Shown here: positions 31,120 through 41,121 of the stretch, in pieces
Numbering within the stretch: the stretch's first letter is position 1
Layout of the letters: every line of letters starts with the position of its first letter
Assembly (NCBI GenBank): GCA_041391505.1
Contig: JAWKNW010000001.1
Location: 248,001 to 312,000, forward strand
Length of the DNA stretch: 64,000 nt
From: Rhodothermales bacterium
GTDB taxonomy: Bacteria > Bacteroidota > Rhodothermia > Rhodothermales > JAHQVL01
Reading direction: 5' to 3'
Position numbers and translations under genes: made by a program
Notes under the pieces: model-generated
Database searches by the model: none
Told to the model about the DNA's origin: nothing
Seen by the model: only the letters and a program-made list of their open reading frames with translations

Positions 31120-33033
31120 ATGGGTAAGACAATTGGAATCGATCTCGGCACGACGAACTCGGTGGTTGCCGTCATGGAAGGGGGTGAACCGGTCGTCATC
31201 ACCAATGCCGAGGGTGCGCGCACGACGCCTTCCGTCGTAGCGTTCAAGACAGACGGAGAGCGGCTCGTGGGCGCGCCGGCCAAGCGGCAGGCCATCACCA
31301 ATCCCAAGAATACCCTCTTCTCCATCAAGCGCTTCATGGGCCGCCAGTTCGATGAAGTGAGCGAGGAAATGAAGACCGTCCCGTACCAGGTCGTCAAGGG
31401 CGACGGCGGCACGGCACGTGTCGACGTGAACGAGCGCGTTTATACGCCGCAGGAGATCTCGGCGATGGTCCTGCAGAAGCTGAAGCAGACCGCCGAAGAC
31501 TACCTCGGCGAGAGCGTCACGGAAGCCGTCATCACGGTGCCGGCCTACTTCAACGACGCGCAGCGCAAGGCCACGAAGGAAGCCGGCGAAATCGCCGGCC
31601 TGAACGTCCGCCGTATCATCAACGAGCCGACGGCCGCCGCACTGGCGTACGGGCTCGACAAGAAGGATACCGACCGCATCATCGCCGTGTACGACCTCGG
31701 CGGCGGCACGTACGACATCTCGATCCTCGAACTGGGCGACGGCGTCTTCGAAGTGAAGTCGACCAACGGCGACACGCACCTCGGCGGCGACGACTTCGAC
31801 CAGCGCCTGATCGACTATATCGCCGACGAGTTCAAGAAGAGCGAAGGCATCGACCTCCGGAAGGACCCCATGGCGCTGCAGCGCCTCAAGGAGGCGGCTG
31901 AAAAGGCCAAGATCGAACTCTCGAGCGGCGCACAGACGGCGATCAACCTGCCGTTTATCACCGCCACGCAGGACGGTCCGAAGCACCTGAACATGGAGCT
32001 CTCGCGCGCCAAGTTCGAGCAGCTGGTGGACGACCTGGTCGACCGGACGATCCCGCCGATGGAAAAGGCGCTCAAGGACGCCGGCCTCTCGAAGAGCGAA
32101 ATCGACGAAGTCATCCTCGTCGGCGGCTCGACGCGTATTCCGCTCGTGCAGCAGACGGTCGAGAAGTTCTTCGGCAAGAAGCCGAACCGGTCGGTGAACC
32201 CGGACGAAGTCGTGGCCCTCGGCGCGGCCGTCCAGGGCGGCGTGCTCTCCGGCGACGTGAGCGATGTGCTCCTGCTCGACGTCACCCCGCTGAACCTGGG
32301 CATCGAAACCCTCGGCGGCGTGATGACGGTGCTCATCCCGGCCAACACGACGATCCCGACCCGCAAGAGCGAAGTGTTCTCGACGGCGTCGGACAGCCAG
32401 CCGAGCGTGGAAATCCACGTGCTCCAGGGCGACCGCGAGATGGCGGAAGGCAACCGGACTATCGGCCGCTTCCACCTCGACGGCATCCCGCCGGCGCCGC
32501 GCGGCATCCCGCAGATTCAGGTCAGCTTCGACATCGACGCCGACGGCATCCTGAGCGTGTCCGCCAAGGACCAGTCGACCGGCAAGGAGCAGACCATCCG
32601 CATCGAAGCCTCGAGCGGCCTCTCGAAGGATGAAATCGAGAAGATGCGCACGGACGCCCGCTCGCACGCCAACGAGGACAAGAAGCGCCGCGAGAACGTC
32701 GAAAAGACCAACTCGGCCAACGCGCTGGTCTACACGACCGAAAAGAACCTCAAGGACTACGGCGACAAGATCTCGTCCGACAAGCGGGCCAAGATCGACG
32801 CCGCGCTCGAGCGCCTGAAACAGGCAACCGCCAACGGCACGGACGTGGCCGAAATCGACTCCGCCCTCGCGCAGTTGAACGACGCCTGGGCCGCCGCCGG
32901 CGAAGACTTGCACAAGGCGAGCCAGGAAGCCGCCTCGGCGGAGGGCGCGCCGGCCAGCGATGCCGGCGAACCCGGCGAAGAGGTGAAGGATGTCGACTAC
33001 GAAGTGGTCGACGAAGAGGACGACAAGAAATAA
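31120..33033 (+). CDS. dnaK: Molecular chaperone DnaK (Hsp70)
   Basis: 637 residues. The N-terminal ATPase domain opens with GKTIGIDLGTTNSVVAVM and contains the phosphate-2 and hinge segments (AVYDLGGGTYDIS; VILVGGSTRIPLV). The substrate-binding domain follows from about 390 (DVTPLNLGIETLGG), and an acidic tail ends DYEVVDEEDDKK. It folds nascent and stressed proteins with DnaJ and GrpE, neither of which is in the window. Monocistronic, with a strong terminator 24 bp downstream. Confidence 0.99.
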   Translation: MGKTIGIDLGTTNSVVAVMEGGEPVVITNAEGARTTPSVVAFKTDGERLVGAPAKRQAITNPKNTLFSIKRFMGRQFDEVSEEMKTVPYQVVKGDGGTARVDVNERVYTPQEISAMVLQKLKQTAEDYLGESVTEAVITVPAYFNDAQRKATKEAGEIAGLNVRRIINEPTAAALAYGLDKKDTDRIIAVYDLGGGTYDISILELGDGVFEVKSTNGDTHLGGDDFDQRLIDYIADEFKKSEGIDLRKDPMALQRLKEAAEKAKIELSSGAQTAINLPFITATQDGPKHLNMELSRAKFEQLVDDLVDRTIPPMEKALKDAGLSKSEIDEVILVGGSTRIPLVQQTVEKFFGKKPNRSVNPDEVVALGAAVQGGVLSGDVSDVLLLDVTPLNLGIETLGGVMTVLIPANTTIPTRKSEVFSTASDSQPSVEIHVLQGDREMAEGNRTIGRFHLDGIPPAPRGIPQIQVSFDIDADGILSVSAKDQSTGKEQTIRIEASSGLSKDEIEKMRTDARSHANEDKKRRENVEKTNSANALVYTTEKNLKDYGDKISSDKRAKIDAALERLKQATANGTDVAEIDSALAQLNDAWAAAGEDLHKASQEAASAEGAPASDAGEPGEEVKDVDYEVVDEEDDKK

Positions 33034-33056
33034 GTCGCCCGCGCTTCTATCTGCAT

Positions 33057-33090
33057 AACCCGACGGTCCTTGTGGACCGTCGGGTTTTTT
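33057..33090 (+). terminator. Rho-independent terminator of dnaK
   Basis: A perfect 13-bp stem AACCCGACGGTCC / GGACCGTCGGGTT (33057-33069, 33074-33086) with a TTGT loop and a run of T residues. A textbook terminator. Confidence 0.93.
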
Positions 33091-33171
33091 ATTGCCCGTC
33101 CGCAACACGCGCGCCGGCTGCCCGCGTACAGATACGCGCCTCGAATTTGCCACCTTCCCGCACGCGCCACG

Positions 33172-34146
33172 ATGCTCCGTCGTACGCTTTTGATTCTTGC
33201 CGGCCTGCTCGTACTGCTTGCCACAGCGGCCATCGGCTTGCTCGCTCCCTACGCGCTGCGCACCGAACTTTTCGAGCCGGACCCTTCCGCGGGCTACCAC
33301 GCCGCATTTTTCCTGTACGTTTCGCCAGAAGCCCGGAGCAAGGCAGACCACGGTGAGCCTCTCGTCCTGCTTGTACAACCCAACAATTCCGGTATTACGT
33401 CGGACGACCCGGCCGTCCACCGCAGGGACGCCTGGTGGATGGGGCTGGAGCGCAAACGGATCGCCGATGAACTCGGCGTCGCGCTGCTGGTGCCGGCGTT
33501 CATCCGCCCCGCCACCGACTGGCAGATCTACACGCACGCGATCGATCGAGACGCGCTCACCACTGATCGCGAAGACCTGAAACGCCTCGATCTCCAGCTT
33601 ATCGCCATGATCGATCGGGCGCGTGCGTACCTGAAGGACGCCGGATACGACAGCGCCGAGCGTGTCCTGATCCAGGGGTTCTCGGCGAGCGGGATGTTCG
33701 CGAACCGGTTCACGGCCCTGCACCCCGATCGGGTGATGGCGGCCGCCGCCGGATCACCCGGCGGCTGGCCTCTCGCGCCGGTAGCAACGTGGCAAGGAGA
33801 ACCGCTGAACTACCCCGCCGGCGTGGCCGACATCGGGAAACTTGTCGGCGCGCCGTTCGATTCCACAGGCTTCGCCGCCGTACCCCAGTTGCTGTACATG
33901 GGAGGCGAGGATGACAACGATTCCGTCGATTTCCGGGACGGCTGGGATGAAGACGCCGCCATGCAGCTGGATCGCCTTTTCGGCAACACCCCGCTATCCC
34001 GCTGGCCGCACAGCGAGGTGCTGTATCACCAGGCCGGCGCAGATGTGCGTTTCGTGCTCGTAGAAGGTGTAGGTCACGACCGGAAGGCGACGGAAGATCT
34101 GGGGTTGATGTTTTTTTCTGACGTATTGCGTCAACCCAGACCCTGA
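33172..34146 (+). CDS. Membrane-anchored alpha/beta-hydrolase-fold protein
   Basis: 324 residues from ATG 33172, chosen because it begins the hydrophobic anchor (MLRRTLLILAGLLVLLATAA); the frame upstream runs into the dnaK terminator. The nucleophile elbow is GFSASG. The likely acid is in the YMGGEDDNDSV region and the likely catalytic His in VEGVGHDRKA near the C-terminus. Similar to poly(hydroxyalkanoate)/feruloyl esterase-like hydrolases of unknown substrate. It faces the periplasm if the N-terminal helix is a signal anchor. Confidence 0.75.
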   Translation: MLRRTLLILAGLLVLLATAAIGLLAPYALRTELFEPDPSAGYHAAFFLYVSPEARSKADHGEPLVLLVQPNNSGITSDDPAVHRRDAWWMGLERKRIADELGVALLVPAFIRPATDWQIYTHAIDRDALTTDREDLKRLDLQLIAMIDRARAYLKDAGYDSAERVLIQGFSASGMFANRFTALHPDRVMAAAAGSPGGWPLAPVATWQGEPLNYPAGVADIGKLVGAPFDSTGFAAVPQLLYMGGEDDNDSVDFRDGWDEDAAMQLDRLFGNTPLSRWPHSEVLYHQAGADVRFVLVEGVGHDRKATEDLGLMFFSDVLRQPRP

Positions 34147-34184
34147 CAAATCATCTATACTCAGGCTGATAATACCGAAGCCCT

Positions 34185-35453
34185 CTATTTCGACGAACGC
34201 CTGCCAAGCCGATCTTTTTCAACCCACCCTTTTTGTCCCTCAAAACATACTTGTGAGTAACGGGACTTGGTTTTCAGGAGAACGACCTGCGCACCTGGTT
34301 CAAGCGTAAGACGTGCTGGCATGTCCTTGCGTGGTGAAGCATATACGCCAGTCGAAGGATGAATTACCACCATGCCCTCAGTGCTTCTGCTATCCGTCTC
34401 GGAGCACGATTCCAGTTCCTCGGCTTCTTGCTCGCGTTCCATAGTGGCAACATCATTCTTCCATTCCGATTCCATTTCGTCCTGGGCTGCTGGAGGCCGT
34501 CCCAGGTAATCGTCAATGTCCCGGATCAAGTACTTGAGCGCCATGTTTGGATCGAGTGTTTTGTATTCCTTTCGATAGAGAATACCTCGATACGGTGCAT
34601 CCGGTGACAGCGGACGCGGTTCGAACACATCCGCATAAAAGCATCGCGGCGTATTCTCGCACTTTGTGACCGAATACGCGAGTCCACGATGCTCCTGGTC
34701 CAGTTCAGGCAACGCTTCATCCTTTTTGATTGCCCAGGATTCATCCGCATCGAAACGCCGTGCTCCTGAGGCATTCACACCAAACATTCCCCCGATCAAA
34801 GTTCGGGTTGCAGACGCATAAAACTCCGCCTCATCCTGCGCGATATAAAAATACTTGCTTTCGGCCGCATTGGCACTGCCGGCTCCTTCCCACACAACTT
34901 CACCCATTTCAGCATCTATGATCTGGCCAAACACCCGAATACTCTTCTTACCATAACTATTTAGCTGATTCTTACCCGTCCAGGCATTTTTTTCGATGGC
35001 ATAATTTTTCCCTTCGACTAACCTATCCGTTGTCAATCGCACAAAGTATCGTTTACCGGTCGCTTCGAACAACTCGTCCAGAAAACGCGAGTCAAGTAAA
35101 CCGGCATCGTCTAGATTTCGACTGAAACTGAGGTACGCATCTGCAATGCCATTGTCCGCAATCACACGGCCAACGCGTTTACTATCCATAAAATCTATTT
35201 CAGGCAACACGAAATAGAGCATGCTGTCGCCGGCGGCGGCGATTACGGCACGGCTGACCCGTTCAGCACCCGACACGGGCAGCAATGCGATTCCAGATTC
35301 CGCAAGTATATTAGCGTCGAAGCTACGATCGACATACTGTGTATCTACCGTCTGAACCAATGTCGCCGCACAACCTTGAATGATTACACTAATGAGTAGA
35401 TATAGTGACAGGCTAAAAGGGGTATTTGTACTCCATCGTGTGCCTACAGACAT
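34185..35453 (-). CDS. Lipoprotein with C-terminal SH3-like domain
   Basis: 422 residues; ATG 35453 is preceded by AGGAGG at good spacing. The signal ends with a lipobox (VIIQGC). Residues 30-230 contain an unrecognised domain (FGQIIDAEMGEVVWEGAG). A charged linker around 320-345 leads to a C-terminal SH3b-type domain (STGVYASPRK, ...GWVEKDRLG). It belongs to an AT-richer stretch: one sampled 60-base line here, 34921-34980, is 25/60 G+C. Function unknown; probably an envelope protein, encoded with two beta-barrel proteins on the same strand. Confidence 0.75.
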   Translation of the reverse strand: MSVGTRWSTNTPFSLSLYLLISVIIQGCAATLVQTVDTQYVDRSFDANILAESGIALLPVSGAERVSRAVIAAAGDSMLYFVLPEIDFMDSKRVGRVIADNGIADAYLSFSRNLDDAGLLDSRFLDELFEATGKRYFVRLTTDRLVEGKNYAIEKNAWTGKNQLNSYGKKSIRVFGQIIDAEMGEVVWEGAGSANAAESKYFYIAQDEAEFYASATRTLIGGMFGVNASGARRFDADESWAIKKDEALPELDQEHRGLAYSVTKCENTPRCFYADVFEPRPLSPDAPYRGILYRKEYKTLDPNMALKYLIRDIDDYLGRPPAAQDEMESEWKNDVATMEREQEAEELESCSETDSRSTEGMVVIHPSTGVYASPRKDMPARLTLEPGAQVVLLKTKSRYSQVCFEGQKGWVEKDRLGRRSSK

Positions 35454-35493
35454 GCTATTACCTCCTGGGAAATACCTAAGGATTCGAATAAAA

Positions 35494-36084
35494 TCAGAAC
35501 AAACCGCTCACACCAATACCGAAATTCGTAAACTGCTCACCCTCGATTCGACGGACAGAATAATTAAGGTGTAGGAGCACACGCGTCTCTGGCGAAACCG
35601 GAAAGCCATAGCCACCACCGACAAGGATGCCAAGCCCCCAATCCGACTCCAGGTTTGATGTCAAAACTGAGCTGTCCACTACAATGCGCGATGGACCGAT
35701 ATCACTCCTGAGAAAGAAGCCATCCCCTACCCGGGCTTGAAGAAATCGCATGATACTGAAGCCAAACGTGTAGGCATTTATCTGAACATGCTCACCTCCA
35801 GCCGCATATCGGTCACCCCAGCCGTTGATCGTCCCCCCCAATATCATTTGCTCATCCAAGGGCCAGTAGAAACCGAGAAGATCGAGCATTATGGATGCGT
35901 TGTCGAGCTGTGCTGTACCGGTTATCGGTGAAGGGTACTCGATGAACGGGTAGCCAATTCCCCAGTTTGTGTACCAATTCTCCATCCGGTTGCGTACCTG
36001 GGCATCGCTCTTAGCTGGAAGACATGTAGAGAGCAGAAAGGTAGCCAGCATTGCGAGGAAGTAAGATTGACTCTTTGCTTGCAT
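35494..36084 (-). CDS. Small outer-membrane beta-barrel protein
   Basis: 196 residues with a signal peptide ending near SDAQV. The rest alternates hydrophobic and polar residues with Gly and aromatic girdle residues (WGLGILVGGGYGFPV, LLHLNYSVRR) and ends with a terminal aromatic (SGLF), as expected of an outer-membrane barrel of about eight strands. No named family recognised. It lies between the SH3 lipoprotein and another barrel gene, 40 bp from the former's start. Confidence 0.65.
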   Translation of the reverse strand: MQAKSQSYFLAMLATFLLSTCLPAKSDAQVRNRMENWYTNWGIGYPFIEYPSPITGTAQLDNASIMLDLLGFYWPLDEQMILGGTINGWGDRYAAGGEHVQINAYTFGFSIMRFLQARVGDGFFLRSDIGPSRIVVDSSVLTSNLESDWGLGILVGGGYGFPVSPETRVLLHLNYSVRRIEGEQFTNFGIGVSGLF

Positions 36085-36167
36085 TGGGATGTACCCTCAA
36101 TCCTTGTGGACACGTCTGTAACTTGGTGGCACTGACGAGCTGAACGAGTCGACGCGCGACACTCAGT

Positions 36168-36833
36168 TCAATAACTGATCAAAATGGATACAGGGAATTC
36201 AACGGTATCGGAGAATAGCTCCTTGCCCAGGTAATATTTCCAGCCTAACAGGATCGAGACGTTCTTTGCAGGACGTGCAACGAGGTTAAACCCTACGGAC
36301 GCGCCTATCTCGGATTCTGACGTCTCGATCGATCCAGTCGGACCATCCAGTTCGGCGTGGGCGCGCAGAAAGAGGAGTTCCGCTTGCGGCACCAGGCTCA
36401 GCCAATCGGTAGCATCGAACGTGCGAATCGCGATACCATTGAGCATCACATGGTTTCTCTGGAGCTCTGCGCCATTCACAGCTGCCGGGCGGAGAACATG
36501 GTCGTAGGATGCACCTATTCCGAGTGTTAGCGGACTGCCCGATGATTCGCGCAACGGGTAGAACGTAACATTAGGGCCGAATCCAACGATCTCTGATCCA
36601 AAATCATTTGGAGAAACGAACGTTGATAGACCAAACTCTACCCACGGTCGATAGACGAGACCCATAGCAACTTGATAGCGGACAATAGAAGCATCTCCAG
36701 TGAGTTTTCGGAAACCGGTTTGTACACCAAATCCGCTTTCGATAATACCTCCAAACTGTTGTGCATTGGAATCCCCATTGATGAGCAAGAGCAAGAGAAT
36801 GAGGGGGGACAGGGAACGATAAATGATTTTCAT
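36168..36833 (-). CDS. Outer-membrane beta-barrel protein
   Basis: 221 residues from ATG 36833 (MKIIYRSLSPLILLLL signal); ATG 36842 adds three residues. The mature part is barrel-like (VGFGPNVTFYPLRES, LGIGASYDHVL, ASVGFNLVARP) and ends in an aromatic (LISY). Length fits an 8-strand barrel. It is the promoter-proximal gene of the three-gene AT-richer group. No function can be assigned. Confidence 0.65.
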   Translation of the reverse strand: MKIIYRSLSPLILLLLLINGDSNAQQFGGIIESGFGVQTGFRKLTGDASIVRYQVAMGLVYRPWVEFGLSTFVSPNDFGSEIVGFGPNVTFYPLRESSGSPLTLGIGASYDHVLRPAAVNGAELQRNHVMLNGIAIRTFDATDWLSLVPQAELLFLRAHAELDGPTGSIETSESEIGASVGFNLVARPAKNVSILLGWKYYLGKELFSDTVEFPVSILISY

Positions 36834-37034
36834 AACAGGCATAGTGCTGAGAAACGAATACGACTACGGTCCTTCCGAACCCATCAGGCCGGCGACTCGC
36901 AGCGTACACCACAATTCGTCCGAACCTGCTGGGCAAAAGGGTTCATGCACTATCCTACTCTATTTTGTGGCGCTCGTCATGACGCATCCTCCTCAAATGG
37001 GGAGCGTGTTTCGAACCGCCAACGAGTCATTCCA

Positions 37035-37730
37035 TCAATCCAGTGGATCGATGAGTCCCTCTCGAAATGCCTTTGCAACGGCCTCTATGCCGGAGTGGAC
37101 ATGCAATTTCTGATAGATTGTGCGGATATGATTGTCGACTGTACGGGACGATATGCATAGCAGATTAGCTATTTCCTTCTGGCTCTTTCCATCGCAAAGG
37201 TGCTTCAGCACCTCGAATTGCCGGTCCGTCAGCTCATAGTCTTCCGGCGAACGCTGCTGTCGCCTCTTAAAAAAACCGAGTACCTTCCTCGCGATTTCCG
37301 GCTCCATGAACAGCGCCCCGTCGACAGCGCGCCGGATCCCGTCCGCTATATCCTCGAACCGCAGATGCTTGCTGATAAACCCGGAAGCGCCAAGACGTAA
37401 CGCATCGTAAATGTATTCCGCTGTGTCATTGACGGTATGCATGACGATCGGCGTCGTCGGGATTCTCTCCTTGAGTGGCCTGATACTGTCGATTCCGTTC
37501 ATTCCATCACGAATTTCGATATCGAGAATCACGACATCAGGTCGCTCATCGAGCACATCGAATGCCTTAAAAGCGATTTCGGCCGTTTCGAACACCCGCC
37601 GGCACTCGATCCCCGCGAACTGGCTGATCACGTTGCTAAACAGCTGCGCATACATCGCATCGTCTTCGATCATCCAGACTCGAATGGGAGTTGCGACAGG
37701 CATCGATGTATCCAGATGTTGATCGTTCAT
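37035..37730 (-). CDS. NarL/FixJ-type response regulator
   Basis: 231 residues from ATG 37730; a 34-residue upstream extension is rejected. The receiver domain has the phospho-acceptor Asp70 (VVILDIEIRDGMNG), and the LuxR-type helix-turn-helix is LTDRQFEVLKHLCDGKSQ followed by KEIANLLCISSRTVDNHI. The gene follows a propeller-type HisKA_3 sensor on the same strand by 140 bp, its evident partner. Targets are unknown; the adjacent AT-richer envelope genes are the nearest candidates. Confidence 0.9.
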   Translation of the reverse strand: MNDQHLDTSMPVATPIRVWMIEDDAMYAQLFSNVISQFAGIECRRVFETAEIAFKAFDVLDERPDVVILDIEIRDGMNGIDSIRPLKERIPTTPIVMHTVNDTAEYIYDALRLGASGFISKHLRFEDIADGIRRAVDGALFMEPEIARKVLGFFKRRQQRSPEDYELTDRQFEVLKHLCDGKSQKEIANLLCISSRTVDNHIRTIYQKLHVHSGIEAVAKAFREGLIDPLD

Positions 37731-37870
37731 TTTCCGGGTATTATGGTACGACCATCCACATCCGGTCGCATGACGTGTATTCCTCAACATACGGCATGGG
37801 GAAAATCCCCTAGCGTCATCAAGCGCCCGCACGGCTCGGACCCTCCTTTTTTGCGCGCTCGATTCCTTGA

Positions 37871-40800
37871 CTAGGCCGGCGTTTCGAGTTCCAGCTCAAA
37901 TTCCACCCGCGTTCCGACGCCCTTCACGCTGTTGATCGACAGCAAACCGCCGGCTTTCCGGGCACGATGCTCCATGTTTGCCAGACCATTGCCGTGTGTA
38001 ATTCCATCGCGATCAAATCCTACCCCATTGTCGCCCACGGCAAACCGGAAACGTTCATTTTCATAGGCGATCGAGACGGCGATCTGCGTGCACGCCGCGT
38101 GCTTTACGGCATTCCCGACGGCTTCCTTGAACAGCATGAAGACATGCCGCCGGCGTTCCTCTTCAAGCGGAATACCCGGGACACCTTCTTCCGGGCGCAC
38201 GTCCAGCGATACCCTGGGCGGAGTGGGTAGCCGGCGCAGCCAGCGCTCCATGCGGCTCGCCAGGGCATCGAGGCGGTCGTTTTTGGGATCGGAGTACCAC
38301 ACCGTGTCCTGCAACGACCCCATCAGCTCATCCATCGTGTGGATCTCGACATCCAGCAGGGTCCGGCCCGTATCCGACAGCGTCTCACCCTGCTGGAGCA
38401 GCTCAAGCCCTTTTTTATGGATGTTGATGTTGTTGAGCAGGTCGTCGTGCAGGTCGCGCGATAGGCGTTCGCGTTCCTCGTAGCGGTGCTCGCGCTGCGC
38501 CTGTGCGAAGGCCATCCTTCGCCGGCGTTCGCGTCGGTAGCCTGCCGCGGCGATCGCGCCAACGAGTAGAAGTGCCGCGACGGCACGAAACCAGGCCGTC
38601 CGATAAAACTCCGCTTCGATCACGAACGGATAACGAACCGTGTGCTCGCTACGCCGGCCGTCCTTGTCCACCGCAAAGGCCTCAAACATATAGGCGCCCG
38701 GATCGAGGCGCTGATACAGCACATCCTGACGATCGGTCCCGGTCCACCCCTCATCCCGCCCCATCAATCGGAATCGAAATTCCGTGCGACGTTTTTTCGC
38801 CGCGCTACGCGTCGACAGGGTGAAATGAATGCTATTCCGTGCACCGGGCAGGAAGCGACTTTCATGCTCCCAGGGCACGGAAACGCCGTTGATGGCCACA
38901 TCCTTGAGCGCAACATCCGGCGGGTGCGTTGCGATGGAGTCGGGATTGATGATCGCCACGCCGCGCCCCGTGCCCACCCACAGCCTGCCGTCCTGTGCGA
39001 CGAAGGCCGCATTGCGGGTCCGCATGATCTCGCCGCCCGGGATACCATCTTCGACGTCGAGCGAGAGGACATCGAGACGCCCCTGCCTCCCCAGCATGAC
39101 CGCATCCAGGCTGGCTCTGCTCAGGCGCATGACTTCGGCCTCCAGCCCGACCCAGATGTCGCCGTGGCGATCCTCCAGAACAAACTGCAATGTATTGCGA
39201 CGGAGCCCCATCTCGGCGGTATACCGGACGATGCGGTGGCCGTGCAGCCGGAGCAATCCGGCGCCGTCGGTCGTGATCCATCGGTCGCCGGCGGCGTCTT
39301 CCATGATCGAAGTAAGCCGCAGGCTGCTGTCGATCAACGGGATGCGCTCGGCCTTCCGCCGGTCGAGGGTAAGATAAAGCCCCAGATCCGTGGCCAGGTA
39401 GAGGCTATCCGCGCCGGACGAAAGCATGCCCCGGATCGACCTTCTGGCGGGCAGAGGCATGCCGGCCCATTCCGCTTCCACCAGCCGGTCTCCGCTTCGC
39501 CTGTACAGGCCTCCGGCCGTGGCCACCCACATCTGTCCGGTTTTTTCGACATGCACGACATTGGTCGGCACTGGAGTCGCCGGCTGATCGATGACGAGGT
39601 GCTCCACGATCCGACCGCCGGCGACCCGCAGCACGGCGCCCTGCGCACCGATCCAGAACGATCCGTCGGGCGCGAGGTGAAACGACTTCACGTGATTGTC
39701 CTGAAGCCCATTGGTGCGGTCCAGCGCGGTAAACTGCCCCTCGTGGAAGCGCTGCACGCCTTTGGTCCACACGCTGATCCATACCCCCCCTTCCCCGTCC
39801 GGCGCCAGGGCATAAACCTGCGGATCGAGCAAACCTTCATCGGGTGTGATCGCCTCCACCCTCCGGGGCACGACTTGCAGAAGCCCTTGATCTGTCGCCA
39901 TCCACAGCACGCCGGCCCGATCCATCGCCACGTGATTCACCACCTTCACGAGATAGCGATCGAGCCCGATGGGGACCCAGTGTTCATGCGCATCGTACGC
40001 GTACAACTGTGACGCGTAGTCTTTCCGGAGGATCAAAAACAGATGATCCTGGACGTTGTAGAGCATGATGCGGTCTTTGACGAGGTCGATGGGCGCCTCC
40101 GGTAGCGGTAGCCGCCGCACCTGTCCGTCCCGCCATGCGGTCAAGCCATCCGGATAGAGGCTCCAGATCGTCCCCCCTTCGTCATCCGACACGGTCAAAC
40201 GTCCATAAACCTGGTTGTCAAGAGGAGCAATGCGTTCCCATCGGCCGTTGCGCAGGCCATACACGCCCTCGCCATTGGCTAGATAGGGTGTGCCCTCACC
40301 TCCGATCGCCACCTGCGAAAAGATGCTCCTCCAGTTGCGGTCCGCATCGTCCAAATCGGGCGGGATGCCCTCTGCGGATGTGTAGACGATCGCGGTATCC
40401 CGCATGATGCGGGTCAGGCGACCGATGCCGCTCATCCACAACGTGTATTCGCCATCCACCAGCAGCTGCTCCGTCTCATTGGCCGGAAACCGTCTCGCCC
40501 AACTTCCTCCTTCAAACAATCGCATCTCATCCTTCGATCGGACGGCGATGCGGTCGCCGAGACACATCAAGGCATTTATGCCCGTCGCATACTGAACGAC
40601 TCGGTCCTCCGTATCCGCGTCCCACCGGTAGAGCGCATCGTCACCGCCTGCTGTCAAAAACCACACGCCGGCGTCATCGGGGCAAAACCCGGCGATCCGG
40701 TTCGAGCGTCCCCAGCCGCTGACCGCGTCGTTGGACAGGGTCTGGAAGGACGTTCCATCGAACCGGGCCAGTCCGTAAAAGGTCGATACCCATAACGTGC

Positions 40801-41044
40801 CATCGGGGCCCAACCTGGTTTCGCCGACATAATCCACCGGCAATCCGTCGATCGCCGACCAGTTGCGCACCATGTAACGATTCAGGTGCAGGTCCGCGCG
40901 CTGGGCGACGCCGGCGTTGGGCAGCGCGGCCAGGATGGCGCCCAGAACGAGGATAATGCCCGGCTTCTGGCGCCCAGTGGTGTGGCGACGGGACTGAAAT
41001 GGCATGGCACGCCGTGCGAACAGAACGGCCACGAATAAACGCAT
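37871..41044 (-). CDS. Propeller sensor histidine kinase (NarX/DesK-type transmitter)
   Basis: 1057 residues from ATG 41044; ATG 41005 would give a shorter signal region. Repeated propeller blades (WVSTFYGLARFDG, WISVWTKGVQRFHEG and so on) fill about 50-690. A Y_Y_Y domain follows at about 720-790, then one membrane helix at about 795-815. The transmitter begins at His866 in RDLHDDLLNNI (HisKA_3 class), and the ATPase boxes are DNGVGFDRDG and GNGLANMEHRARKAGG. This class pairs with LuxR-type regulators, matching the next gene. It lacks the receiver and second kinase found in the 1071-5639 sensor. Confidence 0.92.
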   Translation of the reverse strand: MRLFVAVLFARRAMPFQSRRHTTGRQKPGIILVLGAILAALPNAGVAQRADLHLNRYMVRNWSAIDGLPVDYVGETRLGPDGTLWVSTFYGLARFDGTSFQTLSNDAVSGWGRSNRIAGFCPDDAGVWFLTAGGDDALYRWDADTEDRVVQYATGINALMCLGDRIAVRSKDEMRLFEGGSWARRFPANETEQLLVDGEYTLWMSGIGRLTRIMRDTAIVYTSAEGIPPDLDDADRNWRSIFSQVAIGGEGTPYLANGEGVYGLRNGRWERIAPLDNQVYGRLTVSDDEGGTIWSLYPDGLTAWRDGQVRRLPLPEAPIDLVKDRIMLYNVQDHLFLILRKDYASQLYAYDAHEHWVPIGLDRYLVKVVNHVAMDRAGVLWMATDQGLLQVVPRRVEAITPDEGLLDPQVYALAPDGEGGVWISVWTKGVQRFHEGQFTALDRTNGLQDNHVKSFHLAPDGSFWIGAQGAVLRVAGGRIVEHLVIDQPATPVPTNVVHVEKTGQMWVATAGGLYRRSGDRLVEAEWAGMPLPARRSIRGMLSSGADSLYLATDLGLYLTLDRRKAERIPLIDSSLRLTSIMEDAAGDRWITTDGAGLLRLHGHRIVRYTAEMGLRRNTLQFVLEDRHGDIWVGLEAEVMRLSRASLDAVMLGRQGRLDVLSLDVEDGIPGGEIMRTRNAAFVAQDGRLWVGTGRGVAIINPDSIATHPPDVALKDVAINGVSVPWEHESRFLPGARNSIHFTLSTRSAAKKRRTEFRFRLMGRDEGWTGTDRQDVLYQRLDPGAYMFEAFAVDKDGRRSEHTVRYPFVIEAEFYRTAWFRAVAALLLVGAIAAAGYRRERRRRMAFAQAQREHRYEERERLSRDLHDDLLNNINIHKKGLELLQQGETLSDTGRTLLDVEIHTMDELMGSLQDTVWYSDPKNDRLDALASRMERWLRRLPTPPRVSLDVRPEEGVPGIPLEEERRRHVFMLFKEAVGNAVKHAACTQIAVSIAYENERFRFAVGDNGVGFDRDGITHGNGLANMEHRARKAGGLLSINSVKGVGTRVEFELELETPA

Positions 41045-41121
41045 CCTTCCTGGAAATTGAAGCTGATTGCACGCTCCAACCCCAATATACCGCCGGAAAC
41101 AGCGGAATGATAGACCGACAC

